This document shows, piece by piece, positions 43,061-52,336 of a stretch of 64,000 bases of DNA (positions are counted from its first letter, which is position 1; every line of letters starts with the position of its first letter). Origin of the DNA: Gemmobacter aquarius. GTDB lineage: Bacteria > Pseudomonadota > Alphaproteobacteria > Rhodobacterales > Rhodobacteraceae. The stretch covers positions 132,001 through 196,000 of the forward strand of contig NZ_CP028918.1 in assembly GCF_003060865.1 (NCBI RefSeq). Reading direction: 5' to 3'. The translations under genes and the position numbers were made by a program. A model generated the notes under the pieces. It was not told the DNA's origin and did not search any database. It saw only the letters and a list, made by a program, of their open reading frames with translations.

Positions 43061-45556
43061 TCAGCCGTCCACGCGGATCCGCGAGTTCGACGGATCGAAC
43101 GGGCTGTCCTCGACCACCACGGCATCCCACAACTCGCGGTTCATCCGCACCTGCATCTTCGTGCCGACTTCCGCGAGGTCCGGCCGCACATAGCCCATCC
43201 CGATCTGCTTGCCGAAAGCCACCGAATACCCGCCCGAGGTCAGACGCCCGATCTTCTCGCCATTCACCACCAGCGCTTCCTTGCCCCAGGGGTCGGTGTC
43301 GGCGGGTCCGTCGATCAGCACCGTCACGCATTTGGAACGGATGCCGACAGCCAGCATCGCCTCTTTGCCTTGGAAATCCTTGGACAGGTCGACGAAACGG
43401 TCCAACCCCGCCTCGAGCGGTGTCGCATCGCGACCAAGCTCGTTGCCGAAGGCGCGGTAAGATTTCTCCTGCCGCAGCCAGTTCTGCGCCCGTGCGCCGA
43501 CCAGCTTCATCCCGTGCTTGGCACCCGCCACCATCAACTGGTCCCACAGGTAACGCTGCATCTCGATCGGGTGGTGCAATTCCCAACCCAATTCGCCGGT
43601 ATAGGCCACGCGGATAGCGTTGACGGGGCACATGCCAAGCTCGATCTTGCGCGCCGAAAGCCAGGGGAAGCGCTTGTTCGACAGCACCGTGTCGGGGTCG
43701 GCGTCCTTGACCAACTCCTTCAGGATGGCGCGACTGTTCGGCCCGGCCAGCGCAAAGACGCCCCATTGCGTCGTGACGTCATGGATGTCGATATGCCCGA
43801 ACTTCGGCGCCATATCCTCGGCGCACTTCCTCAGGTAATCCGCGTCATAGGCCGTCCATGCGCCTGCCGAGACGAGGTAATAGTCGTTCTCGCCGTTCCG
43901 CACGATGGTGTATTCCGTCCGCGTCGTCCCCGCAGGGGTCAGCGCATAGGTCAGGTTGATCCGCCCCACTTTCGGCAAGGCGTTGCAGGTGAACCAGTCG
44001 AGGAAGGCCGTCGCGCCCGGGCCGCGCACCAGATGCTTGGTAAAGGCGGTGGCGTCGATCAGCCCCGCCGTCTCGCGGATCGCCTTTGCTTCGTCGACCG
44101 CATATTGCCACCAGCCGCCACGGCGGAAGCTGCGCGCATTGTGGTCAAAGTCTGCAGGCGCGTCTTTCGGCCCGTAGTAGATCGGTCGCTCCCAGCCGTT
44201 CACCTGCCCGAATTGCGCGCCCAAAGCCGCCTGACGGTCATAGACCGGAGCTGTCCGCAGCGGGCGGCAGGCTTCGCGTTCCTCGTCGGGGTGATGCAGC
44301 ACGAAGACGTGGTCATAGCATTCTTCGTTCTTGCGCGCGGCGTATTCGGTCGTGACCCAGTTGCCATAACGCTTGGGGTCAAGCGATGCCATATCGATCT
44401 CGGCTTCGCCGTTCACCATCATCTGGGCAAGGTAATACCCCGTCCCGCCCGCCGCCGTGATCCCGAAACTGAAGCCTTCCGCCAGCCACATGTTGCGCAG
44501 CCCCGGCGCAGGGCCGACAAGCGGGTTGCCATCGGGTGTGTAGCAGATCGGGCCGTTGAAATCGTCTTTCAACCCCACAGTTTCCGACGAGGGCAAGCGA
44601 TGGATCATCGACATGTATTCCGCCTCGATCCGCTCCAGATCGAGCGGGAACAGGTCGGCACGGAAGCCCTGCGGCACGTCATAGAGGAACCGCGCAGGCG
44701 CGCCCTTTTCGTAAGGCCCCAAAATCCAGCCGCCGCGCTCCTCGCGCACATACCACTTGGCATCGGCATCGCGCAGCACCGGATGCTGCGGGTTGGTCTT
44801 GCGCCATTCGACCAGCGCCGGGTCAGGCTCGGTCACGATATACTGGTGCTCGACCGGAATGGCGGGGACCTTGATCCCCAACAGCCGCGCCGTGCGCTGC
44901 GCGTGGTTGCCGGTGGCCGTCACCACATGTTCGGCATGGATTTCGAACTTGTCGTCGGATGGCACAAGGTTGCCGCCCTGTTCCACCATCCGCGTGCAGG
45001 ACACGATCCATTCGCTGCCGGTCCAGCGATAGGCATCGACCTGAATCCGCCGCTCGATCGTGGCCCCCAGCATCCGCGCGCCCTTGGCCATCGCCTGCGT
45101 CACGTCGGCGGGGTTGATATAGCCGTCCTGCGGATGGAAGATCGCGCCCTTCAGATCATCGGTCCGCACCAGCGGCCAGCGGTCGGCAATCTGCTTGGGC
45201 GTCATGAATTCATGATAGACACCCGCCGTTTCCGCGACCGACGAATAGAGCATGTATTCGTCCATGCGGTCCTGCGTCTGCGCCATCCGCAGGTTGCCCA
45301 CCACATAGAAGCCGGGGTTCAGCCCCGTCTCGGCTTCCAGCCCCTTGTAGAAATCGACCGAGTATTTGTGGATATGCGTCGTCGCAAACGACATGTTGAA
45401 CAAAGGCAGCAGCCCTGCCGCGTGCCATGTCGACCCCGATGTCAGCTCGTCCCGCTCGACCAGCATCGTATCCCAACCGGCCTTGGCAAGGTGATAGGCG
45501 ATTCCGTTCCCGACGGCACCACCGCCGACGACAAGGGCTTTGACATGGGTCTTCAT
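43061..45556 (-). CDS. FAD-dependent dehydrogenase with GcvT domain (dimethylglycine/sarcosine dehydrogenase-like)
   Basis: This 831-aa protein has an N-terminal DAO-type FAD domain (ALVVGGGAVGNGIAYHLAKAGWDTMLVERDELTSGSTWHAAGLLP) and a middle FAO_M linker. The C-terminal aminomethyltransferase (GcvT) half has AYTGELGWELHHP, LDRFVDLSKDFQGKEAML and a barrel-like tail. Such fusions oxidatively demethylate N-methyl amines and pass the one-carbon unit to tetrahydrofolate. Dimethylglycine or sarcosine are likely substrates. ATG 45556 has GGAG upstream; a TTG two codons earlier is less likely. Confidence 0.88.
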   Translation of the reverse strand: MKTHVKALVVGGGAVGNGIAYHLAKAGWDTMLVERDELTSGSTWHAAGLLPLFNMSFATTHIHKYSVDFYKGLEAETGLNPGFYVVGNLRMAQTQDRMDEYMLYSSVAETAGVYHEFMTPKQIADRWPLVRTDDLKGAIFHPQDGYINPADVTQAMAKGARMLGATIERRIQVDAYRWTGSEWIVSCTRMVEQGGNLVPSDDKFEIHAEHVVTATGNHAQRTARLLGIKVPAIPVEHQYIVTEPDPALVEWRKTNPQHPVLRDADAKWYVREERGGWILGPYEKGAPARFLYDVPQGFRADLFPLDLERIEAEYMSMIHRLPSSETVGLKDDFNGPICYTPDGNPLVGPAPGLRNMWLAEGFSFGITAAGGTGYYLAQMMVNGEAEIDMASLDPKRYGNWVTTEYAARKNEECYDHVFVLHHPDEEREACRPLRTAPVYDRQAALGAQFGQVNGWERPIYYGPKDAPADFDHNARSFRRGGWWQYAVDEAKAIRETAGLIDATAFTKHLVRGPGATAFLDWFTCNALPKVGRINLTYALTPAGTTRTEYTIVRNGENDYYLVSAGAWTAYDADYLRKCAEDMAPKFGHIDIHDVTTQWGVFALAGPNSRAILKELVKDADPDTVLSNKRFPWLSARKIELGMCPVNAIRVAYTGELGWELHHPIEMQRYLWDQLMVAGAKHGMKLVGARAQNWLRQEKSYRAFGNELGRDATPLEAGLDRFVDLSKDFQGKEAMLAVGIRSKCVTVLIDGPADTDPWGKEALVVNGEKIGRLTSGGYSVAFGKQIGMGYVRPDLAEVGTKMQVRMNRELWDAVVVEDSPFDPSNSRIRVDG

Positions 45557-45699
45557 GGGCAACGACTCCGGTCGCTAAAGGTGTTTGCCCCTATCTGCCC
45601 GAACCGGACGGGAACGGGCAAGTCAACCCGACCCTTGGCGGCGAAAAACGACATGCATGGCAGCTTAGCGACTTTTGTCGCACCCCTTGCCACCCGCGC

Positions 45700-45764
45700 A
45701 GGGGGCCGTCTGCCCCCCACGGCCTGACGGCCTCCCCCCGAGGATATTTGCGCGAGCATGAAAG
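45700..45764 (+). repeat. Bipartite repeat upstream of the FAD/GcvT gene (site 6)
   Basis: GGGGGCCGTCTGCCCCCC, then a second hairpin (ACGGCC..GGCC), then CCCCCCGAGGATATTT and GCGCGAGCATGAAAG. It shows the full two-hairpin form of the element. It lies in the 283-bp gap between the FAD/GcvT gene and znuB. Confidence 0.72.
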
Positions 45765-45794
45765 CGGGAAAAGAAAGAGGCGTGACGCAAGGCG

Positions 45795-45837
45795 CCCCCT
45801 CTCCCCCCGGGGGAGAGGGTCGGGGTGAGGGGGGCGG
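45795..45837. repeat. CCCTCTCCCCC..GGGGGAGAGGG palindrome
   Basis: CCCTCTCCCCC and GGGGGAGAGGG pair perfectly and are followed by TCGGGGTGAGGGG. It is related to the palindrome at 23635. It ends 3 nt before the znuB stop codon complement, so it may be the znu operon 3' structure. Confidence 0.55.
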
Positions 45838-45839
45838 GC

Positions 45840-46631
45840 TTAGCCCCGCCGCATCCGCCCGAGGCTGGCCGAAAGCGCGAACAGAACCGCCGCCACCGCG
45901 ATGATCGACGGCCCCGCAGGCGTGTCTTGCCAGAGCGACAGTTGCAACCCGCCCAGGGCCGCGCCCGCGCCGATCAGCGTGGCCAGGATCGCCATGGCTT
46001 CGGGATTGCGCGCCAGCCCCCGCGCCGCCGCCGCCGGAATGATCAGCATCGCGGCGATCAGCAAGGCGCCGACGACCTTCAAGGCCACCGCCACCACCAG
46101 CGCCAAGGCCAGCGTCAGAACCAGCCGCTCGCGGTCAGGGTTCAGGCCTGATGCATGGGCAAGGTCTTCGTTCAGCGTGGCCGTCAGCAAGGCCTGCCAG
46201 CGCCAGACCAAAAGCCCCAGCACCAGCGCTGCCCCGCCCCAGATGAACCCCAGATCGCCCCGAGACACCGCAAGGATGTCGCCGAACAGATAGGCCTGCA
46301 GATCGGTCCGCGCGCCGGGCACGAAGCTGACCGCCACAAGCCCGAGGGCCAGCGCCGAATGGGCCAGCACCCCCAGCGTGGTATCCATCGCCCAGCCCCT
46401 TGCGGCCAGAGTGCTGACCGTAACGGCCATGGCCAAGGCCACCGCCAGCGTGCCCGCACCGACCGGAAGATCGGTCGCCAAGGCCAGTGCCACGCCCAGA
46501 ATGGCGGCATGGGCCGTGGCATCGCCGAAATAGGCCATCCGCCGCCAGACCACGAAAGACCCCAGCGCCCCCGTGGCCAGTGACAGGCCCACCCCCGCAA
46601 GGCTGGCGCGGATGAGGAAATCGTCAAGCAT
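45840..46631 (-). CDS. znuB: Zinc ABC transporter permease
   Basis: This 263-aa inner-membrane permease of the ABC-3 family has about eight helices. Visible features are GSFVVWRRMAYFGDATAHAAILG (the usual family motif), GVLAHSALALGLVAV and ALKVVGALLIAAMLIIPAAAARGLARN. ATG 46631 gives a normal length; the longer frame upstream encodes only a shadow of the His-rich ZnuC tail. It overlaps the znuC end by 8 nt. Confidence 0.93.
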   Translation of the reverse strand: MLDDFLIRASLAGVGLSLATGALGSFVVWRRMAYFGDATAHAAILGVALALATDLPVGAGTLAVALAMAVTVSTLAARGWAMDTTLGVLAHSALALGLVAVSFVPGARTDLQAYLFGDILAVSRGDLGFIWGGAALVLGLLVWRWQALLTATLNEDLAHASGLNPDRERLVLTLALALVVAVALKVVGALLIAAMLIIPAAAARGLARNPEAMAILATLIGAGAALGGLQLSLWQDTPAGPSIIAVAAVLFALSASLGRMRRG

Positions 46632-47406
46632 GGTCGTGATGGGCATGGTCATGCTCCGCATGGTCGTGATGGTCATGATGCCCGCCCGAATGCCCGTGCC
46701 CGTGTTCATGGTCATGCACATGCTGGTAAAGCGCCAGCGCGCCTTGCGTGCCCAGCCCGAACAGCGCGCGGTATTCCGGCGCTGTCGACACCACCCTCGG
46801 CGTCCCCTCGCAGCAGATATGACCGTTCAGGCAGATCACCCGGTCTGACGCGGCCATGACCACGTGCAGATCATGGCTGACCATCAGCACCGCCACCCCC
46901 GTCTCGCGCCGCACTTCCTCGATCAGCCGGTAGAATGCCGCTTCGCCGGGTTGGTCCAAGCCTTGCGTCGGCTCGTCGAGGATCAGCACCTGCGGCCGCG
47001 CCAGAAGCGCCCGCGCCAGCAGCACGCGCTGAAATTGCCCGCCCGACAATTCCCCCATCTGCCGCGCCGCAACATCCGGCACGCCCACCCGCGCCAGCGC
47101 CGCCGCCGCCTCGGGGTCGCCCACCCGCACCGGCAGGGACAGGAACCGCCGCACCGTCATCGGCAGCGTCCGGTCCACCGCCAGCCGCTGCGGCACATAG
47201 CCGACCCGCAGCCCCTTGGCCCGCGTCACCACGCCCGCCGCCAGCGGCAATATCCCCAGCAGCGCCCGCAGCAGCGTCGATTTGCCCGACCCGTTCGGCC
47301 CGAGGATGGTGACGATCTCGCCCGCTTTGACGCGCATCGAAACGCCGGTCAGTACTTCGTTCCCGTCCAGCCGCACCGTCAGATCCTGTGCTTCGATCAG
47401 GCTCAT
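46624..47406 (-). CDS. znuC: Zinc ABC transporter ATPase with histidine-rich tail
   Basis: This 260-aa ATPase has Walker A GPNGSGKST, signature LSGGQFQRVLLARALLA and Walker B VLILDEPTQGLD with the switch His in MVSHDLHVVM. The last 30 residues contain about 15 histidines (HDHEHGHGHSGGHHDHHDH), a likely zinc-binding or buffering tail that goes beyond the core fold. It overlaps zur by 4 nt and znuB by 8 nt. Confidence 0.94.
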   Translation of the reverse strand: MSLIEAQDLTVRLDGNEVLTGVSMRVKAGEIVTILGPNGSGKSTLLRALLGILPLAAGVVTRAKGLRVGYVPQRLAVDRTLPMTVRRFLSLPVRVGDPEAAAALARVGVPDVAARQMGELSGGQFQRVLLARALLARPQVLILDEPTQGLDQPGEAAFYRLIEEVRRETGVAVLMVSHDLHVVMAASDRVICLNGHICCEGTPRVVSTAPEYRALFGLGTQGALALYQHVHDHEHGHGHSGGHHDHHDHAEHDHAHHDHA

Positions 47407-47936
47407 GCCATGGCCCCCTCGCCCTGCGCGTCACGGCAGCGCGGGCACAGCCCCATCGCCTCGACCGTGGTGCGCTCGATCTCGAAGCCCAGCCCGTCTG
47501 CCGCAGCGCCCAAGGCCGCGCGGACGGGGGTGGCATCGGCCTCGGCCACCGCGTTGCAGCCGGTGCAGATCAGGAAAACCGGCGCATGGGCCTCGCCGGG
47601 GTGCATGCAGGCGGCAAAGGCGTTCAGCCGCTGGATACGATGGGCAAGCCCCTGATCCACAAGGAAATCGAGCGCACGGTAAGCCACCGGCGGCTGGTTG
47701 CCGAACCCGTCCGCCGCCAGCCTTTGCAGCACATCGTAAGCGCCAAGCGCGCGATGCTCTTCCAGCAATATCTCCAGCGCCCGTTTGCGAACCGGTGTCA
47801 GCCGCACCCCTTGGGCACTGGCCAAAGCCTCGGCACGGTCCATCACGTCCGCGGCGCAATGCGCGTGGTCGTGGCGGGCAAAGGCCACCTCGGGCGCTGC
47901 GGCGCAGCCGGGGCAGGCGTCGGAATGGTCATGCAT
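47403..47936 (-). CDS. zur: Zinc uptake regulator of the Fur family
   Basis: This 177-aa repressor starts at ATG 47936, which has an AAGAGG box 7 nt upstream; the earlier ATG at 47954 would lie inside the operator. The winged helix has GVRLTPVRKRALEILLEEHRALGAYDVL and PPVAYRALDFLVDQGLAHRI. Metal sites include the two CxxC pairs (CTGC..; CPRC) and DHAHCAADVMD. Under zinc-replete conditions it should bind the TGTTATA box upstream, controlling zur-znuC-znuB and znuA. Confidence 0.92.
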   Translation of the reverse strand: MHDHSDACPGCAAAPEVAFARHDHAHCAADVMDRAEALASAQGVRLTPVRKRALEILLEEHRALGAYDVLQRLAADGFGNQPPVAYRALDFLVDQGLAHRIQRLNAFAACMHPGEAHAPVFLICTGCNAVAEADATPVRAALGAAADGLGFEIERTTVEAMGLCPRCRDAQGEGAMA

Positions 47937-47953
47937 CGCGGGGCCTCTTGACA

Positions 47954-47968
47954 TGTTATAATATAACA
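47954..47968. promoter_or_regulatory. Zur operator palindrome between zur and znuA
   Basis: TGTTATAATATAACA is a perfect 7-1-7 palindrome and matches the alphaproteobacterial Zur box form TGTTATAnTATAACA. It lies 18 nt upstream of the zur start and 39 nt upstream of znuA, so one bound dimer could repress both directions. Confidence 0.88.
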
Positions 47969-48006
47969 TACACAAAGCCCTCCGTCAGAACAAGAAGGCC
48001 AAAGCG

Positions 48007-48948
48007 ATGCGTTATATCATATCACTTGCCCGAACCAGCCTTGTCGCAACCGGCCTGCATTTCGGCCTTGGCCTTGCTGCCGCTCAGGCGCAGGTGCCCG
48101 ATGTGGTGACCGATATTCCGCCGGTGCATTCGCTCGTGGCGCAGGTGATGGGCGACCTCGGCACGCCCACGCTCTTGCTGACCAAGGGCGCGTCGGAACA
48201 TGACTTCCAGCTTCGCCCCTCGCAGGCGCAGGCGCTGGCCGATGCCGAACTGGTGGTCTGGATCGGCCCCGAACTGACCCCGTGGCTCGACCGCGCGATG
48301 CAGGGCCTGACCGATGCCGAAAGCCTGCCGCTGCTTGACGCGCCCGAAACCGCAACCCGGCCTTTCAGCGCAGACGGCGCGCATTTGCACGACGACCACG
48401 CGGATGGGGCCCACGACCATACAGGCACCGACCCGCACGCATGGCTCGATCCGGCGAACGCAAAGGCATGGCTCGGCCTGATCGCGGCACGGCTTGCAGC
48501 ACTCGACCCGGCCAACGCCGCCACCTATGCCGCCAATGCCGCCCAAGCGCAGGCCGCGACCGACGCGCTCGATGCCCGCATCGCAGCCGAACTCGCCCCC
48601 CTCCAAGACCGTCCCTTTGTCGTCTACCACGATGCCTATGGCTACTTCGCCGCCCGCTACGGGCTGCAAATCGCAGGCTCGGTCGCGCTGGGCGACGCCA
48701 CCGCCCCCGGTGCCGCCAAACTTTCCGCGCTGCAACAGGGCCTTGCCGCCGGTCAGGCGACCTGCCTTTTCCCCGAGGCCCAGCACGACACCGCCCTTGC
48801 CGTGCAACTGGTCGAAGGCACCAGCCTCCGCCTCGGCCCGCCCCTCGATCCGGTCGGATCGACCCTGACCCCCGGCGCAGGGGCCTATGCGGCGCTTATC
48901 GAAACGCTTGCCACCGCAATCGCAGGCTGTCTGACCGACGCCCCCTGA
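48007..48948 (+). CDS. znuA: Zinc ABC transporter periplasmic binding protein
   Basis: This 313-aa binding protein has a signal peptide (about 1-28, ending AAAQA). Metal ligands are the His in DIPPVHSLVAQVMG, the segment GASEHDFQLRPSQ, the His in VVYHDAYGYFAARYG, and an acidic C-terminal region. A charged His-rich loop (HLHDDHADGAHDHTGTDPH) near residues 117-135 is characteristic of ZnuA. It is transcribed alone, divergently from zur-znuC-znuB. Confidence 0.94.
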   Translation: MRYIISLARTSLVATGLHFGLGLAAAQAQVPDVVTDIPPVHSLVAQVMGDLGTPTLLLTKGASEHDFQLRPSQAQALADAELVVWIGPELTPWLDRAMQGLTDAESLPLLDAPETATRPFSADGAHLHDDHADGAHDHTGTDPHAWLDPANAKAWLGLIAARLAALDPANAATYAANAAQAQAATDALDARIAAELAPLQDRPFVVYHDAYGYFAARYGLQIAGSVALGDATAPGAAKLSALQQGLAAGQATCLFPEAQHDTALAVQLVEGTSLRLGPPLDPVGSTLTPGAGAYAALIETLATAIAGCLTDAP

Positions 48949-49015
48949 TCGCCAGACGCTTGACCAAATCCCGCTCTCGCGTCACCACTGGCGCGGGGAC
49001 AGTGGGGCAAGTGCA

Positions 49016-50050
49016 ATGACAATCAGACAAATCGGAATCGCACCTTTCGGTGCGACTCAAAATGGCGATGCGGTCAGCCGCATCACCCTTGGCCGGGGTG
49101 ATCTGACCGTCTCGATCCTGACATGGGGCGCGGTTCTCAACGGCGTCTGGCTTGCCGGCGTGCCGCGCAACCTGACCCTCGGCTCCGACCGGCTGGCCGA
49201 TTACGAAGGCGATATGCGCTACCACGGCTCGCTCATCGGCCCCGTCGTCAACCGCCTGACCGATGCCAAAGCATCCGTCGGCGGCCGCCCCTGCACCTTT
49301 GACGTCAACTTCAACGGCCGCCACAGCCTGCACAGCGGCAGCGCCGGAACCCATCTCAAGGTCTGGACCCTTGCCGAAGTCTCCGAAAGCGCCTGCACGC
49401 TCCACCTCGACCTGCCCGATGGCGAAGGCGGCTTTCCGGGCAACCGCCGCGTCACAGCGCAATATTCGGTGGGCGACCGCGCCACGCTGAAACTCGACCT
49501 TACGGTCACGACCGACCGCGCCACGCTGGTCAACTTTGCCAACCACAGCTACTGGAACCTCGACGGCACCGAAAACTACGTAGGCCACCGCCTTCGCATC
49601 GCCGCCGACCGCTACCTGCCCACCACGCCCGATTTCACCCCCACCGGCGAAATCCGCGCCGTTGCGGGCACCGACATGGACTTCAACGACCCGCGCCGCA
49701 TCACCCCCGGCTCACCCGAATTCGACACCTGCTACTGCCTGTCCGACAGCCGCCAACCCCTGCGCGAGGTTCTGGTCCTGACCGGCCAGACCGGTGTCAC
49801 GATGCAACTGGCAACCACCGAACCCGCCGTGCAGGTCTATGACGCCCGCGATGCCCGTCGCCCCGGCCACGGCGCGCACGAAGGCCTCGCGATCGAGGCG
49901 CAGAACTGGCCCGATGCACCGAACCACGCAGGCTTTCCGTCGATCGAACTCGACCGTGGACAGGTCTACCGCCAGACCACCGCTTGGCGCTTTCAGGCCG
50001 GAGAGCTTGACCGCATGGCCGGAACCGCCCGCTACGCCCGCACCCAATAG
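49016..50050 (+). CDS. galM: Aldose 1-epimerase
   Basis: This 344-aa mutarotase interconverts alpha and beta anomers of aldoses. Family features are the substrate-binding GPVVNRLTDAK and FNGRHSLHSG, the catalytic His in LVNFANHSYWNLDG, and the general base Glu in GLAIEAQNWPDAPNH near the C-terminus. No sugar catabolic genes are next to it. It is convergent with puuD, 7 nt apart. Confidence 0.92.
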   Translation: MTIRQIGIAPFGATQNGDAVSRITLGRGDLTVSILTWGAVLNGVWLAGVPRNLTLGSDRLADYEGDMRYHGSLIGPVVNRLTDAKASVGGRPCTFDVNFNGRHSLHSGSAGTHLKVWTLAEVSESACTLHLDLPDGEGGFPGNRRVTAQYSVGDRATLKLDLTVTTDRATLVNFANHSYWNLDGTENYVGHRLRIAADRYLPTTPDFTPTGEIRAVAGTDMDFNDPRRITPGSPEFDTCYCLSDSRQPLREVLVLTGQTGVTMQLATTEPAVQVYDARDARRPGHGAHEGLAIEAQNWPDAPNHAGFPSIELDRGQVYRQTTAWRFQAGELDRMAGTARYARTQ

Positions 50051-50057
50051 AGGGCGC

Positions 50058-51284
50058 TTACCCTTCGACCTCGCCCGCCCCGCGGAACCATTCTACGATC
50101 TTGGCGCGCTCGGCGGGTTCGATATAGCTCAGGTTGGCGGGCGGCATGGCATGGGTGATCCCGGCCTGCATATAGATCCGCCGCGCCTCGTGCGCGATCT
50201 GCGCGGGTGTCTCCAGCACCACGTTTTTCGGCGGCCAATACATGCCCTCCCAGCCCGGTTCGGCGGCATGGCACATGCTGCACCGCCCCTGCACGATCCC
50301 CACCACATCCTCGAAACCCCCGGCACTGGCGTAAACCAGCGCCTCGCCCTGCATCGCCGTGTCGTCCACATGCCGCATCGGCGCGGTGGAAAGCCATGCG
50401 ATGATCAGGAACAGCAGCACCGTAACCCCCCATGTCCAATGCGGGCTACCCTTTCCGGCATGCTGCGTGTTGAACCAGTGCCGGATCGTAACCCCCATCA
50501 GGAACACCAAGGACGCGATGATCCAGTTATACTCTGTCGCGAACACCAGCGGGTAATGGTTCGACAGCATCAAGAACAGTACGGGCAACGTCAGGTAATT
50601 GTTATGCGTGCTGCGTTGCTTGGCGATCCGCCCGTATTTCGGATCCGGCGTGCGCCCCGCCTTTAGATCGGCCACCACGATCTTCTGGTTCGGGATGATC
50701 ACCATGAACACATTCGCGCTCATGATCGTCGCAGTGAACGCCCCCAGATGGATCAGCGCCGCACGGCCCGAAAACACGTGGGTATAGCCCCAAGCCATCG
50801 CTACCAGCACGCCGAACAGCGCCACCATCACCGCCGTCTGGTTGGCATTGACGAAAACGCGGCAGATCGTGGTGTAAACCGCCCAGCCGAAGGCCAGCGA
50901 GGCGAGCGAAATCGCCACCGCCTGCAGGGTCGTCAACTCCATCACCTGCGGATCGACCAGATAAAGCTCGGCCCCGAGGTAATAGACCAAGACCAGCATC
51001 GCAAAGCCCGACAGCCACGTGGCGTAGCTCTCCCATTTGAACCAGATCAGATGTTCCGGCAGGCGTTCGGGGGCCACCAGATATTTCTGGATATGGTAGA
51101 ACCCGCCACCGTGAACCTGCCACTCCTCGCCATAAGCGCCCACGGGCAGGTCCGGCGACTTCCGCAAGCCAAGGTCCAGCGCGATGAAATAGAACGACGA
51201 CCCGATCCACGCGATGGCCGTAATCACATGGGTCCAGCGGGCAGCCAGTTCCACCCATTCCCACAGCACAGCCCAATCATACAT
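50058..51284 (-). CDS. puuD: Membrane-bound urate hydroxylase (urate oxidase) with cytochrome c domain
   Basis: This 408-aa protein oxidises urate to 5-hydroxyisourate at the membrane. About eight hydrophobic helices form the DUF989-type body (TAIAWIGSSFYFIALDLGL, YTHVFSGRAALIHLGAFTATIMSANVFMVIIPNQ). The C-terminus is a periplasmic cytochrome c with haem site CSMCH and axial Met in ITHAMPPANLSYIEP. This explains the lack of a soluble uricase. It is divergent from a LysR gene that may control it. Confidence 0.93.
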   Translation of the reverse strand: MYDWAVLWEWVELAARWTHVITAIAWIGSSFYFIALDLGLRKSPDLPVGAYGEEWQVHGGGFYHIQKYLVAPERLPEHLIWFKWESYATWLSGFAMLVLVYYLGAELYLVDPQVMELTTLQAVAISLASLAFGWAVYTTICRVFVNANQTAVMVALFGVLVAMAWGYTHVFSGRAALIHLGAFTATIMSANVFMVIIPNQKIVVADLKAGRTPDPKYGRIAKQRSTHNNYLTLPVLFLMLSNHYPLVFATEYNWIIASLVFLMGVTIRHWFNTQHAGKGSPHWTWGVTVLLFLIIAWLSTAPMRHVDDTAMQGEALVYASAGGFEDVVGIVQGRCSMCHAAEPGWEGMYWPPKNVVLETPAQIAHEARRIYMQAGITHAMPPANLSYIEPAERAKIVEWFRGAGEVEG

Positions 51285-51397
51285 CGCAGCGATCCTTTTC
51301 TCGTTTGCTCGATGCTATACCCGCAGTCATTCCTCTGTTAATCCGGCAAATAGCCCAACACTTTCAAACGGGGCCGGAAAATGGGGGCAGGGCCGCG

Positions 51398-52324
51398 ATG
51401 TCCTACGTCAACAACATCAGAATGTTCGTCCGCGTCTACGAATTGGGCAGCATGAGTGCGGCCGCCCGCGACCAGCGCTGTTCGCCGGCCGTCGCCTCGG
51501 CCCGCATATCCGAACTTGAAAAGCACCTCGGCGTGCGGCTCTTCAACCGCACCACCCGCTCGCTGCAGCCCACCGAAAACGGCCGCATCTTTTATGACGG
51601 TGCGCGCAAGGTGCTCGAATCGATAGACGAGGCCGAAGCCGCCGTGATGGATGTCACGCAAAACCCGCGCGGCACGATCTTTGTCGCTGCTCCCTTGGGC
51701 ATCGGGCGGCGGTTCATCGCCCCCCATGTGCCGCTGTTCAAAGACCTGTATCCGCAGATCGACGTGCGCCTGCGCCTTTCGGACCGCACGATCGACGTCA
51801 CCACCGAAGGCCTCGACGTGGCCTTCCACCTCGGCCTGCTCGAGGACTCCACGCTCAAGGTCCGCCTCGTGGCCGATTGCCCCCGCGTCCTCTGCGCCGC
51901 ACCCGCCTATATCGCACGGCGCGGCACCCCCCTCGACGGCGCGGCCCTCGTGGCTGAACGGCACGACTGCCTGAACCTGCGCTTTCCGGGGGCCAAAGAG
52001 TTCCAGTGGAACCTGCTCACCCCCGAAGGCCCGCGCCGCTTTGAAATCACCGGTCCCTTCGAATCCGACGATGGCGATGTGCTGACGGGATGGGCACTCG
52101 ACGGGCGCGGCATCGTGATGAAACCGATCTTCGAGATCGCCGACCACCTCCGCATCGGCGCGCTTGTCCCCGTCTGCACCGCCACGCCGCCCATGCCCAC
52201 CCAGCTTTCCGTCCTGTCGCAGCACCGCCGCCTGAAAGACCCCAAGGTGCGGCTCTTCACCGATTTCATGGCCGCCCATTGCCGCGACGAACTCCGCCGC
52301 GCCATGGCAGGCCTCGCCGCCTGA
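51398..52324 (+). CDS. LysR-family transcriptional regulator
   Basis: This 308-aa regulator has an N-terminal winged helix-turn-helix (MFVRVYELGSMSAAARDQRCSPAVASARISELEKHLGVRLFNRTTRSL) and a periplasmic-binding-like effector domain. Typical LysR genes lie divergent from their targets, so puuD and the urate pathway are the natural candidates; the ligand is unknown. ATG 51398 was chosen because the longer frame lacks a good start. Confidence 0.9.
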   Translation: MSYVNNIRMFVRVYELGSMSAAARDQRCSPAVASARISELEKHLGVRLFNRTTRSLQPTENGRIFYDGARKVLESIDEAEAAVMDVTQNPRGTIFVAAPLGIGRRFIAPHVPLFKDLYPQIDVRLRLSDRTIDVTTEGLDVAFHLGLLEDSTLKVRLVADCPRVLCAAPAYIARRGTPLDGAALVAERHDCLNLRFPGAKEFQWNLLTPEGPRRFEITGPFESDDGDVLTGWALDGRGIVMKPIFEIADHLRIGALVPVCTATPPMPTQLSVLSQHRRLKDPKVRLFTDFMAAHCRDELRRAMAGLAA

Positions 52325-52336
52325 CGCCCTCCGCAG

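Noticed and set aside
49047..49062. TCGCACC..GGTGCGA hairpin as a regulatory site
   Set aside because: It lies in the first codons of galM and can be explained by coding sequence; no support beyond symmetry.
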